Shown here in pieces: positions 25,471-34,191 of a DNA stretch of 49,420 nucleotides. Below the pieces are notes generated by a model that was given only the letters and a program-made list of their open reading frames with translations, ran no database searches and was not told where the DNA came from. This DNA is from an uncultured Mycoplasmatota bacterium (GTDB lineage: Bacteria > Bacillota_I > Bacilli_A > RF39 > UBA660). The stretch is from the NCBI GenBank assembly GCA_946414095.1, contig CAMKNB010000007.1:1-49420 (forward strand). Reading direction: 5' to 3'. Position 1 is the stretch's first letter. Each line of letters opens with the position of its first letter. The translations under genes were made by a program, and so were the position numbers.

Positions 25471-26968
25471 AAAATTAAATTCTGAAATAGAAAAGGTTAA
25501 TGCTAATTTGGACATCCTTCCTACTAATAATCAAAAGAACAGAAAAAAGTTTAATGATTATTTAGATGAATGCATAGGTAAATATAAACCTATGCTTGAA
25601 GAAGCTGAAAGCATTATTAAATCTAGATATGGTGAAGTATTAAGTAAGTTTAAAAATTTAACATATCAATTAAATAATGTAGAAGTTGATTATAATACAT
25701 TAAAATTAACAGATAGTAGAGCATTTTGTAGTGAAAAGATGAATTTGGATTATTTATTTTATAAATTAAATAATTCTAATGATAATAATTTAGCAGAAGT
25801 AAATAACATTATTAGTGAAATAATAAATTCATTTAAAGCAGCAGGTATTATCTTAACTCCTAATGATTTTAAGCATTCTGAAGCAGTAAATACATATATG
25901 AAGGCTTTATTTAATAATAGTGATAATATTCAAGATGTTTTTAATGAAATTTACTGGAAAAATTCTGATTTAATAATCCAAATAGAACTAAATATTAAAT
26001 ATTTATATTATAAACATGTAAATAAATTGATAGAGTTCTTTAATGCTAAATATTCAGCATTTGACTTTGATAAATTTATAACATCTCATAGAGCTCTAGT
26101 TTATAATAATGAATTGATAAAACATAAAAGTGTAAAATATATATATGATTTATTTATGGACAAAACATTAGATGTTGATGATTTTATTATTGAAAGTAGG
26201 GTTCAAGATTTAATATCTAGCTTACTTCTTGATCCATCATCAAACAGAAACTATGAGAACTTGCTTAAATTAAAAGCATCATTAAATGAATATAAAGGTT
26301 ATGTTAAGTATGAATATATTTTTAATAGTTTCAAAGAATTATTTGCTCATAAAGAAGAATATAAAGATTTGTTTTCAAATAAATTAAAGGAAATATCAAA
26401 GAAAGAAAAGAACTTATTTGCTATTAATAAAAAGATTAATAAGACAGGATTATTTAAACTTAATAAAGTTAAGTTAGCTGATGCAAAAGCTGAAAGAAAT
26501 AAAGTTATTAGTGAATTAGTTAATGATTATCAAGAACTAGATGATTTAAAAATTAAAGAAACAATAAGCAAATATGTAACTAATGATACAAATTATTATG
26601 ATATATTAGTTTTTACTAGTTATAATTTCTTATATTTTGTTCAATTATTAAAAAGTGATAATGAAGAATTGACATTAGAAAATATTAATGAAAAATTAGG
26701 TGAATTAAAAGAATTTATATATAGGAGTAAACCTGAAATATTAAAAAGTATGCCTATAGGTGAGGAAAAAGATGTACCTAAGGTTATTAGTGAAAAATAC
26801 ATAATGAATAGTATAATAGTCGATGAAGAAAAAATAAGGAATAATCAAGTTGATCAAATTTTAGAAAGTGTTGATAAATTGTTAATCTATTTTGATGTTT
26901 ATACACTTATGATTAATTTAAAAGATATTAAATTTCTATTAGAAGTTCCAAGTGAGCTTAAGAAATGA
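25463..26968 (+). CDS. Cytosolic helical protein of the surface locus, unknown family
   Basis: A 501-residue protein without signal peptide or membrane helix. It is Lys/Glu/Asn-rich and overwhelmingly helical, with coiled-coil stretches near the N-terminus (EKLNSEIEKVNANL) and in the middle (KLKEISKKEKNLFAINKKINK, LADAKAERNKVISELVNDYQEL). I recognise no catalytic motif. It overlaps the 33-residue gene by 8 bases and is in the giant-gene operon, so it probably acts inside the cell on production or localisation of the surface protein, or links it to other cytosolic members of this locus. A new promoter follows, so it closes the operon. Confidence 0.75.
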   Translation: MIEKLNSEIEKVNANLDILPTNNQKNRKKFNDYLDECIGKYKPMLEEAESIIKSRYGEVLSKFKNLTYQLNNVEVDYNTLKLTDSRAFCSEKMNLDYLFYKLNNSNDNNLAEVNNIISEIINSFKAAGIILTPNDFKHSEAVNTYMKALFNNSDNIQDVFNEIYWKNSDLIIQIELNIKYLYYKHVNKLIEFFNAKYSAFDFDKFITSHRALVYNNELIKHKSVKYIYDLFMDKTLDVDDFIIESRVQDLISSLLLDPSSNRNYENLLKLKASLNEYKGYVKYEYIFNSFKELFAHKEEYKDLFSNKLKEISKKEKNLFAINKKINKTGLFKLNKVKLADAKAERNKVISELVNDYQELDDLKIKETISKYVTNDTNYYDILVFTSYNFLYFVQLLKSDNEELTLENINEKLGELKEFIYRSKPEILKSMPIGEEKDVPKVISEKYIMNSIIVDEEKIRNNQVDQILESVDKLLIYFDVYTLMINLKDIKFLLEVPSELKK

Positions 26969-26976
26969 TGTAATAA

Positions 26977-27005
26977 TTGACTAATAATTATTAAAATATT
27001 ATAAT
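26977..27005 (+). promoter_or_regulatory. Promoter of the SipW/TasA/AAA+ operon
   Basis: TTGACT (26977-26982), a 17-base spacer and TATAAT (27000-27005), one of the best promoters in the window. It overlaps an AT-only inverted repeat without a T tract. Confidence 0.8.
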
Positions 27006-27031
27006 TAAAATGATAGTAGAGTGAGGTTTTA

Positions 27032-27568
27032 ATGAAAAAGATAGTAAATATTTTTAAAGATATACTAATATCTGTATGGGTTCTAGCAGCAATAATAGCT
27101 ACGATATGTTTAATATCATATAATGATTATAGTGTTAGTGAAATAGGTAACTATTCAATTATAATTGTTGATAGTGATAGATTAGAACCAGATTTTAAAG
27201 AAAATGATTTGGTTATTACTAAAAAAGTATCAGAAAACAAATATAATGTAGGGGATAAAGTATTCTTTTATATATCTAATCCATCTGATTATGTTTTTAT
27301 TAATTATGGTGAAATAACTGATAAAAATGAAGCAGAATATGCTGAAGATTCATATTATTTTGGAGAAAGCGTAGTTGTACCATATTCAAAGATGATAGGA
27401 CATGCTAATGGAAGTATTGTTTATCATCATTGGGGATTAGTATTATCTATATTTGAAAGTAGATGGGGATTTATGTTCTTAGTAATATTCCCAACAATCT
27501 TTGCAATTGTATATGAAATATATTCAATTGTTGAAGAAGCAAAAAGAGAAAAAAATGAAGAACAATAA
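27032..27568 (+). CDS. SipW-type signal peptidase-like protein lacking the catalytic serine and histidine
   Basis: A 178-residue protein with an N-terminal membrane helix (12-31), an outer S26-type fold and a C-terminal helix (about 148-168). The segment IIIVDSDRLEPDFKENDLVI aligns with the usual SxSMxP-x6-GD box of archaeal/ER-type signal peptidases, but the catalytic Ser-Met is Arg50-Leu51. The TH(R/K) box carrying the catalytic histidine is also missing: the equivalent strand reads YVFINYGEIT. The 'GDKVFFY' strand and the conserved 'ESRWGF' before the last helix are kept. It is therefore probably a pseudo-enzyme, such as a chaperone or docking factor for TasA-like preproteins. The TasA-like gene downstream overlaps it by 14 bases. 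Confidence 0.78.
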   Translation: MKKIVNIFKDILISVWVLAAIIATICLISYNDYSVSEIGNYSIIIVDSDRLEPDFKENDLVITKKVSENKYNVGDKVFFYISNPSDYVFINYGEITDKNEAEYAEDSYYFGESVVVPYSKMIGHANGSIVYHHWGLVLSIFESRWGFMFLVIFPTIFAIVYEIYSIVEEAKREKNEEQ

Positions 27569-28175
27569 GCTTAGAATTATTCTTTGGTTAATTGTTATAA
27601 TACTAATATTAATTACATATACTATTTTCTCAAAAACATTAGCTTTATTTGAAAGTAATGCCACTGGAGAAGCTAATAATGATATAGGTAAGTGGATTAT
27701 CAAAATTAATAATAATCTAATAAGTAGTGGACAAACAGAAGATATTGTAATTAATAATTTTGTCTATGATACTGTTTCCACTGTTGAAAGTGGTTACATT
27801 GCGCCTGGAAGTAGTGCATACTTTGATTTAGTTTTTGATGCAACTGATTGCGATGTTGCAGTTAGATATGATATTACATTTAATTTTGATTCAATGAGTT
27901 ACTCAGATAATATTTCAATGAGTGTTGAAGAACTTGGAAGTAATGATACTGTTCTCACTGATGAAAGTACTTATTCTGGTATAATTGATTTAAGTTCAAT
28001 AGAATCAGGTACATTAGTAACTATTAGAGTTCATGTTACATGGAATGATATAGAAGATTATGATGAAGATGATACAGCACTTGGAACAGAATATGGAAGT
28101 AAATTAACAGTACCAATTAGTGTTCATGCTGAGCAATATTTAGGTGAAACTTTGGTACCATATGTAGGGGAATAA
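27555..28175 (+). CDS. TasA-like exported protein 1
   Basis: The ATG at 27555 overlaps the upstream gene by 14 bases; an earlier in-frame start would overlap far more and add non-signal residues. Residues 1-28 form a signal segment whose end SKTLALFESNATG has the SipW-type look. The mature domain begins with DIGKWIIKINN and includes a strand YIAPGSSAYFDLVFDA, then RVHVTWND, and ends in a strand VPISVHAEQ. The same order is seen in the - strand gene at 35471 (ARWNILVN, FHVRWND, VNVIQ), so the two are paralogues. It is a likely extracellular subunit processed by the peptidase encoded 16 bases downstream. Confidence 0.78.
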   Translation: MKNNKLRIILWLIVIILILITYTIFSKTLALFESNATGEANNDIGKWIIKINNNLISSGQTEDIVINNFVYDTVSTVESGYIAPGSSAYFDLVFDATDCDVAVRYDITFNFDSMSYSDNISMSVEELGSNDTVLTDESTYSGIIDLSSIESGTLVTIRVHVTWNDIEDYDEDDTALGTEYGSKLTVPISVHAEQYLGETLVPYVGE

Positions 28176-28191
28176 AAGAGGATGGTTTAGT

Positions 28192-28929
28192 GTGAAAGGG
28201 CTTAAAAAAGTATTAAAAGTAATAATTGATATTTTAACAACACTTGTATTATTGGTACTTTTAATAATCATTTTTGCTAGAGTTAAGACTATGTTTAGTG
28301 ATAAAGATTATTTTGAAGTATTTGGATACTCTGTTTTTAGTGTAGCTACTGGAAGTATGGAACCAGTTATAAAACAAAATGATGTAATACTAGTTAAATC
28401 TCAGAGTGAGTACGATGTTGAAGATATAGTTACATTTAAGAGTGATAATGCTTATATAACACATAGAATCATTAATAAAATTGGTGACTCTATTGTTACT
28501 AAAGGGGATGCCAATAATGCTAAAGATGTTGCTATTACAAAAAATGATATAGTAGGAAAAGTAATACATATATATTCTAACTTAGGCGTTTGGCAAAAAG
28601 TATTTACTACACCTAAAATAATAATAATGATATTTGTTACCTTAATACTATTTGATTTTGCTTTTTCATATAAAGGCATTAAAAATAAACAAAACATTAA
28701 GATGGTAGAGAAAATAAAAGATATTTCTTTAAAACAAGTTAATGAAGTTTCTGAAGATCAAAAACTTACGGATTTAGAAATAGTAGAATTATGCAAAAAA
28801 ACCGATGCTGTTAAAAATGGAGAAGAAGTTAAATTTGATAAAAAAGAAAAAGAGTTTTTAAATTATACTATAAGGTTAGATTTAAATGAATTACAAAAGC
28901 AAATAGATAGTAAAATGAATGGGGAGTAA
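28192..28929 (+). CDS. SipW-type signal peptidase, intact, with extra cytosolic tail
   Basis: GTG start with GAGGA 9 bases upstream. A membrane helix (10-29) is followed by the S26B catalytic domain. Box B ATGSMEP gives the catalytic Ser55, YITHRI gives His91, and KGDANNAKD supplies the acidic residue near Asp106. A second helix spans about 139-158. The residues match the ER/archaeal-type Ser-His peptidases to which SipW belongs. It should cleave the signals of neighbouring TasA-like proteins. Unlike typical SipW, it has about 85 further charged residues predicted inside the cell (DLEIVELCKKTDAV...). The next gene starts 1 base after its stop. Confidence 0.87.
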   Translation: MKGLKKVLKVIIDILTTLVLLVLLIIIFARVKTMFSDKDYFEVFGYSVFSVATGSMEPVIKQNDVILVKSQSEYDVEDIVTFKSDNAYITHRIINKIGDSIVTKGDANNAKDVAITKNDIVGKVIHIYSNLGVWQKVFTTPKIIIMIFVTLILFDFAFSYKGIKNKQNIKMVEKIKDISLKQVNEVSEDQKLTDLEIVELCKKTDAVKNGEEVKFDKKEKEFLNYTIRLDLNELQKQIDSKMNGE

Positions 28930-28930
28930 A

Positions 28931-29533
28931 ATGAAAGAAAGTTTATTTAAAACTTTTGATAAAAAGAGATTAATGAGTGTTATGAAATTAACATTTATCT
29001 TTGTTGCACTAGTAATTATTACAAATATTGCTAATAATACAAGTGCGAGATATGAATCTCAAGCTAACGTTAGTGCAGAAGCTAATGTTGCTTTTTTCGT
29101 AGTTGATCAGGGAACATATGAAAATACTATTTCTTTAAGTGGACTTACTCCTAGTTTACAGCCAACTTATTATACATTTTATGTTAAAAATTATGATGAT
29201 GATAATCATAGAGCTAATGTAGATCTTGAATATCAAATAAAATTTGAAACTACAACAAATTTACCATTAACTTATGAAATAGTGAGAAATGAAACATTTG
29301 ATACTGGTTATACAAATATAATTGAAAGTACAGATGTAAGGCAAGATGAATATGATGTTTTCTATAAAGTATTTAGTAATGATGATACATATAGTTTTAG
29401 TCATAATAGAAATGAAATTGATGAATATACTTTAAAAGTAATATTTCCAGAAAGTTATAAAGATTATCCTGATTTGTATCAAGGTGGAGTTGAATTATTC
29501 TCTGTAATTATTGATGCTCATCAAGTTGCATAA
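28931..29533 (+). CDS. TasA-like exported protein 2
   Basis: The ATG at 28931 has GGGGAG 5 bases upstream. A signal segment ends in NNTSARYESQANVSAEANVAFFVVDQ, the ARY variant of the SipW-type signal. The mature domain is a 170-residue beta protein with FYVKNYDDDNHRANVDLEYQI, then TTTNLPLTYEIV, YTLKVIFPESYKD and a final strand IIDAHQ. This arrangement recurs in exported proteins beside SipW genes in Bacillota. It has a close partner in the signal peptidase gene ending 1 base upstream. A promoter for the next gene overlaps its 3' end. Confidence 0.78.
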   Translation: MKESLFKTFDKKRLMSVMKLTFIFVALVIITNIANNTSARYESQANVSAEANVAFFVVDQGTYENTISLSGLTPSLQPTYYTFYVKNYDDDNHRANVDLEYQIKFETTTNLPLTYEIVRNETFDTGYTNIIESTDVRQDEYDVFYKVFSNDDTYSFSHNRNEIDEYTLKVIFPESYKDYPDLYQGGVELFSVIIDAHQVA

Positions 29534-29554
29534 TCTTTTTTATTATGCTATAAT
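29526..29554 (+). promoter_or_regulatory. Internal promoter of the AAA+/DUF2357 part of the operon
   Basis: TTGCAT (29526-29531), a 17-base spacer and TGCTATAAT (TATAAT 29549-29554). The spacer contains an inverted repeat, GCATAAT (29528-29534) with ATTATGC (29542-29548), which could be an attenuator stem or an operator between the boxes. Confidence 0.68.
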
Positions 29555-29575
29555 TTTTATGATTGGAGAATAGCG

Positions 29576-30505
29576 ATGAAGAGAAGAAAGCTAATCATAA
29601 TTATAGCTGCTATACTACTATTAATGCCTCTTGGTGTAACATTTAGTAGGTATGTAATTAAAAGTATTAGAAATTATATTATGGAAGCAAATAATTTCTT
29701 CTTTAATAGCGACAAATTGGTCGATGGAGGAATTACCTATGGTATTAATAACTGGGGTGGTGCTAGTAACATCGATATTCAATTTGAACTTAACAATCAT
29801 AAAAACAATTTGTTAACTAGTGCTTCTGATATTACTTATACTTTAACTGCAACACCATCTGATCCTTCAAGTATTAGATGTAACTTAGATTATAATAGTG
29901 GAGTAATATATAAAGCAGAAAAAACAGATAGTTTATCTTTAACAGTTGTCCCACTTAGAGTTTTTAATGATAATGAGTCAGTTAGTGTAACTGTGGAAGC
30001 TGTATCAAGCAGTCCTTATGTAAAAACTTTGAGCGCAACGTTTGTAATTACTGTTGGTAGGAGAGGTATAGATTATGCCATTACTGATAGTGTAGGTTCA
30101 CCATACTTTATATTCTCTATAACTAATGCATTAGACACATATAAAGTTACAAGTGGATTTACTGCAACTGTCAATGGGCAATCTCACACATATTCAGTAA
30201 ATGATACTCTTACAACAGAAGAATACTTACAATTAAGTAGTGAAAATAAATCAAAATGTGCATCAGCAATAATAACTTTGACTTTTAATCCATCACAGGT
30301 TGTTATGGATACAACAAGTGATATATTAAAGCGTGCTACTTATCAAACTACTACATATAATGGGGTTGCATATATTAGTTCTATTACGTTTAACATAGAT
30401 GTTTTAACTAGTGAAGAGATAAGGTTCTATAAGAGAAATGTTTCTAACAATTATACTTATCCTATAACAAATAATACATCTATTGTTACGTTTAGTGCTT
30501 CATAG
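29576..30505 (+). CDS. Exported beta-sandwich protein with SipW-like signal
   Basis: A 309-residue protein. Residues 1-22 are a signal segment ending in GVTFSRYVIKSIRNY, resembling the other signals of the locus. The remainder is beta-rich, with Ig-like pieces such as TLTATPSDPSSIRC followed by SVTVEAVSSSPYVKTLSATFVI, a 'Ca-domain plus cadherin-like linker' pattern often seen in pilus or adhesin accessory proteins. There is no anchor at the C-terminus. It has its own promoter and is followed by a strong ribosome site 11 bases before the next gene. It may be a minor or tip component of the fibre; role inferred only from context. Confidence 0.72.
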   Translation: MKRRKLIIIIAAILLLMPLGVTFSRYVIKSIRNYIMEANNFFFNSDKLVDGGITYGINNWGGASNIDIQFELNNHKNNLLTSASDITYTLTATPSDPSSIRCNLDYNSGVIYKAEKTDSLSLTVVPLRVFNDNESVSVTVEAVSSSPYVKTLSATFVITVGRRGIDYAITDSVGSPYFIFSITNALDTYKVTSGFTATVNGQSHTYSVNDTLTTEEYLQLSSENKSKCASAIITLTFNPSQVVMDTTSDILKRATYQTTTYNGVAYISSITFNIDVLTSEEIRFYKRNVSNNYTYPITNNTSIVTFSAS

Positions 30506-30515
30506 GAGGAGAGGT

Positions 30516-31493
30516 ATGGATTGTATATTTAGTGAATATGTTAAATTCGTTGAAAATTTTTTAATTAATTACTATAAACTATTATTATCTACCAAATATG
30601 AAAAAGGATTAGTAAAACCATTTATAGATAAATATATTGATGTAAGATATTATAACGAATCTGTTGTAAAAGAAAATAATTTTACAGATAGGCTTAATAA
30701 AGAACTTAATAATATAGCAAAAGAATTATTAGAAGAAAATGAAGGTAAAGAAGATAAAATCAAAAATATATTTGCATTATTTAGTTATGTTTTATTTATT
30801 GATGGTTGTATTCATTATTCAGATTTAAATCTATTATTAAAAACTTTATTTTCTGATAAAAATATTACTTTAGAATATTCAGATGCAACTAAAAAAGAAC
30901 TTAATAGTATTATAAGAGAATATATAAATAAAAAAGTATCATTTTTTAAGCTGTTTTCTGCGGAAGAGTTCTATTTGAAAGGAAGAAAATATACAAATAA
31001 TATATATCATATTGATTTGGGCCAAAATTGTAATATATCAAAATTATATAGTGATTATGCAGTTGAAAAAGCTTATAATTCTGATGTTGTTTTTGAAAAT
31101 AGAACATATTTAACAATTCTATTATGTTCAGCTAAAATATTGTCAGAAGTTATTTCTTTAGATTTTAGTAAAACATATATAGTAGATTTTCCAGTTTCAT
31201 TATTAGATAAGCCTAAAAAGATTATTAGATTTTTAAAGGCATTAGATGATGATATGTTAAGAACAAAGATATGTTTAAAGTTTATGTATAAAGATTATAA
31301 AAAAAATAAAAATGAAATTAAAAGTCTAATTAATCAAGATTATAGTATATGTTTAGAATTAGATAAAACTTATGATGTTGATTTTGATGATTTATTTTTA
31401 TTCTCATATGTTATTGTAAATAAAAAGTATAAGTATTATGATATTATTATTAATAATAAGGAAGATGTTAATACTAATATTTTAGTAGAGTGA
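30516..31493 (+). CDS. Cytosolic protein of the surface locus, unknown family
   Basis: The start at 30516 is set by AGGAGG about 6 bases upstream; upstream in-frame codons overlap the previous gene. The 325-residue product has no signal or membrane helix. It is Lys/Asn/Tyr-rich, with a helical N-terminal half and an alternating strand/helix C-terminal half (KICLKFMYKDY, YSICLELDKTYDVDF, LFLFSYVIVNKKYKYYDII). No catalytic motif is recognised. It lies 8 bases before the McrB-like ATPase gene and is surely co-transcribed with it, so it is a candidate regulatory or adaptor subunit of that ATPase. Confidence 0.75.
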   Translation: MDCIFSEYVKFVENFLINYYKLLLSTKYEKGLVKPFIDKYIDVRYYNESVVKENNFTDRLNKELNNIAKELLEENEGKEDKIKNIFALFSYVLFIDGCIHYSDLNLLLKTLFSDKNITLEYSDATKKELNSIIREYINKKVSFFKLFSAEEFYLKGRKYTNNIYHIDLGQNCNISKLYSDYAVEKAYNSDVVFENRTYLTILLCSAKILSEVISLDFSKTYIVDFPVSLLDKPKKIIRFLKALDDDMLRTKICLKFMYKDYKKNKNEIKSLINQDYSICLELDKTYDVDFDDLFLFSYVIVNKKYKYYDIIINNKEDVNTNILVE

Positions 31494-31501
31494 GGTGTAC
31501 C

Positions 31502-33040
31502 ATGAATACGTTCTTAAAATATTTTTATGAAGTATTAAGCCAATTTTTTTCTGGTTTTATTACTATTTTTAAAGGATTTATAGAAGGATTCAAACAAATA
31601 TTTAATTTTAAGGCATATATAGCACTTGCAAAATCATATAAAGGAGAATTTAATGTAGGAGAATGGGTGCTTTTTGGTGTATCTGTATTTTTTATGTTAG
31701 CATTTATAGCATTAATCGTATTCTTAGTATTATTTATTGTTAGAAAATATGTTAGATTTAGAAAAACAATTGTAGAACAAGAATCAATGCTAGAAGAAAT
31801 ATCTGAATTAAATGGTAGAGTAGCAACTCTATTAAAAGAAAAAGAAGACATTCTTGCTATGAAAGTGTCACAACTTGGACTAAGACCTGATGAATCAGCT
31901 GTTGTTGAAGGTGTTACTAATGCTGATGGAAGTCCTGAAGAAGAACTTGACACTAACACTGCAATTAGATTTGCTAAATTGCATGATGTTGATTTAAAAT
32001 ATGCAGATTATAAGAAACTAGATTACGGCAATAATTTTAGTTTATCTGATTTGGTTGAAATGTTTAGAAACTTTGCTGCTAGTCAGTTAAGACTTTATTA
32101 TAAGACTGAAATGATTAGATTATTTATTGCAGCACTTGCTAGTACAAAACTTGTAATTCTACAAGGTATCTCTGGTACAGGTAAAACTTCTCTTGCTTAT
32201 GCTTGGGGAAAATTTTTAAAGCACGACTCATGTGTAGCATCTGTTCAACCATCATGGCGTGATAGATCAGAGTTATTTGGATATTTTAACGAATTTACAA
32301 AGAAATTTAATGAAACTGATATTTTAAAAGAACTATATGAAGCAGGATATACTGATGATATTCATACAGTAATCCTAGATGAAATGAATATATCTCGTGT
32401 CGAATATTATTTTGCAGAGATGTTATCTATTCTAGAAATGCCTAACCAAGACGAATGGATAGTTGAAGTTGTTTCATCTGGTTGGCCAAGCGATCCAAAG
32501 CATTTAAAAAATGGTAAATTAATAATTCCACCTAACTGTTGGTATATTGGTACAATCAATAATGATGACTCAACATTTATGGTAACAGATAAAGTTTACG
32601 ACCGTGCTATGCCAATAGATATTAATGATAAAGGACAAGTTTTTGAACCAACGTCTGTTCAAGCACAAGATATTAATTACTCTTATGTTAATAACTTATT
32701 CCAAGAAGCAATAGCAAATAATCCTATGAGTGAAGAAGTGCTTGCTAAGATTGAAGAAATGGATGATTATGTAATACAACATTTCAGAATTGCTTTTGGT
32801 AACAGAATTGTTGCTCACATGAAAAAATTTGTTCCAGTTTATATCGCATGTGGTGGAGATGAAGTCGATGGAGTAGATTACTTTATTGCAAAGAAAATAC
32901 TTCGTAAATTTGAACAATTAAATATCTCATTTATTAGAGATGAAATAGATGGATTTGTAGATTTCCTAAATAAAACATTTGGGGAAAATAAAATGAAAGA
33001 ATGTATAGAATACGTACTTAGATTGAAGAAGATATCATAA
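31502..33040 (+). CDS. Membrane-tethered McrB-type AAA+ ATPase
   Basis: The ATG at 31502 follows GAGGTG by 4 bases; the GTG at 31490 would overlap the previous gene. Residues 1-57 are amphipathic, 58-80 form a transmembrane helix and 85-125 a coiled coil. From about 185 to 500 lies an AAA+ domain with Walker A GISGTGKTS (222-230), Walker B VILDEMN (290-296) and WYIGTINNDDSTF then VTDKVYDRA (348-369). This sensor and arginine-finger signature is characteristic of the McrB branch (MoxR/McrB AAA+). McrB is normally a soluble GTPase paired with an McrC nuclease; here the family module is anchored in the membrane and partnered with a DUF2357 protein 19 bases downstream. The substrate is unknown. 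Confidence 0.87.
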   Translation: MNTFLKYFYEVLSQFFSGFITIFKGFIEGFKQIFNFKAYIALAKSYKGEFNVGEWVLFGVSVFFMLAFIALIVFLVLFIVRKYVRFRKTIVEQESMLEEISELNGRVATLLKEKEDILAMKVSQLGLRPDESAVVEGVTNADGSPEEELDTNTAIRFAKLHDVDLKYADYKKLDYGNNFSLSDLVEMFRNFAASQLRLYYKTEMIRLFIAALASTKLVILQGISGTGKTSLAYAWGKFLKHDSCVASVQPSWRDRSELFGYFNEFTKKFNETDILKELYEAGYTDDIHTVILDEMNISRVEYYFAEMLSILEMPNQDEWIVEVVSSGWPSDPKHLKNGKLIIPPNCWYIGTINNDDSTFMVTDKVYDRAMPIDINDKGQVFEPTSVQAQDINYSYVNNLFQEAIANNPMSEEVLAKIEEMDDYVIQHFRIAFGNRIVAHMKKFVPVYIACGGDEVDGVDYFIAKKILRKFEQLNISFIRDEIDGFVDFLNKTFGENKMKECIEYVLRLKKIS

Positions 33041-33059
33041 GAATAGAAAGGGAGCTAGT

Positions 33060-34187
33060 ATGCAAGATCAATTAAAGATTTTTGAATTATATAATAATAC
33101 ACGTAAAAAACAAATTACTAAATTTAATTCATCATTAAAATCAAAATATACACTTACTACTAATTATCAAAAAGTAGAAGCTGATTTTGCATGGTTAGAT
33201 ATGATGGAAGATACTATAATGTATCTAGATAATATTCTTAGAAATCCTAATCGATTCATTATAAATGAAGAAGAAATTGTTAAAGTTGAACAGGCCAAAA
33301 GAATAACCGTTGATAGTATTAAACATTTAGCAAAACATACAAGTTTTATTCAAGAAATCGATGAAAATGGAGATGTTAAACCATCTAAAGTGTTAAATAT
33401 TAATAAAGATGAAAGTTATAATACATATGAAAATAGATTTATTTATACCTTAATAAATAATATGAGAACTTTTATTGAAATAAAGGAAAAACAGTACATT
33501 GGATCATCATTTTTAAAAGATGATAAAAAATGTGAATATCAAGCTGTTACTAAATTAGGAGCTCAAAAAGTTAATATTAATATGGTGATTACTGCAAATG
33601 TTGACTTTTCAAAAGAAGATGGTGTTAGAAATGGAATGAGTGTTACCCAAAGAATGGAAAAACTAAAACTTAGAATTTCTGATTTAACTAATACACCTGT
33701 ATATGTATCTCTTGCTAAAGAACATGTTGCCAAAGTAATACCACCAATTAAAAAAACAAACTTAATACTTAAGAATACTAACTTTCAATATGCTATGAAA
33801 TTATGGGATTTTTTACAGTCTTATATAGCTGATGACAATAAAATGGTTAAAGATAAAAAAACATTAGAGGAAGACTTAAATATTAAGCAAATGTTAGATG
33901 ATACATTTTTACTTGATTATTTAGCAATAAATACAGTTAATCAAGATTATTCTGAAATTGATGATGATTCTAAAGCAGAATTAGTAGAAGATTTAACTAA
34001 TAAAATGATAGATAAGATTGTAGAATTGAATGCCGATTTACCACTTGAAAAAATTAGTGAGGTAATTGGAGATAAGATTGCAATTATTAAGAATAAGAAA
34101 GAAGCCTCTCTTGCTGAACTAGAGCGTAAGTTCAATGAAAGACTTCAAGCATTTACAGAAAGAATTACAGAATTTAGTTTTAGGTGA
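33060..34187 (+). CDS. DUF2357-like partner of the McrB-type ATPase, no nuclease domain seen
   Basis: A 375-residue soluble protein. Its middle carries YNTYENRFIYTLINNM (about 120-135), the 'N(T)xENRF' motif that marks DUF2357 proteins. An N-terminal helical part precedes it and a charged helical tail (about 310-375, LAELERKFNERLQAF) ends it. DUF2357 proteins usually sit next to McrB-type ATPases and often carry a C-terminal PD-(D/E)xK nuclease. Here I see neither the PD...(D/E)xK pattern nor room for it. It should act as the adaptor that couples the ATPase to its target. It is 19 bases after the ATPase gene and 4 bases before a signal peptidase gene. Confidence 0.75.
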   Translation: MQDQLKIFELYNNTRKKQITKFNSSLKSKYTLTTNYQKVEADFAWLDMMEDTIMYLDNILRNPNRFIINEEEIVKVEQAKRITVDSIKHLAKHTSFIQEIDENGDVKPSKVLNINKDESYNTYENRFIYTLINNMRTFIEIKEKQYIGSSFLKDDKKCEYQAVTKLGAQKVNINMVITANVDFSKEDGVRNGMSVTQRMEKLKLRISDLTNTPVYVSLAKEHVAKVIPPIKKTNLILKNTNFQYAMKLWDFLQSYIADDNKMVKDKKTLEEDLNIKQMLDDTFLLDYLAINTVNQDYSEIDDDSKAELVEDLTNKMIDKIVELNADLPLEKISEVIGDKIAIIKNKKEASLAELERKFNERLQAFTERITEFSFR

Positions 34188-34191
34188 CATT

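Noticed and set aside
31502-34187. A standard McrBC restriction system
   Set aside because: The ATPase is membrane-anchored, the partner shows no nuclease motif, no methyltransferase is near, and the genes lie inside an export operon. A defence role is still possible but not shown.
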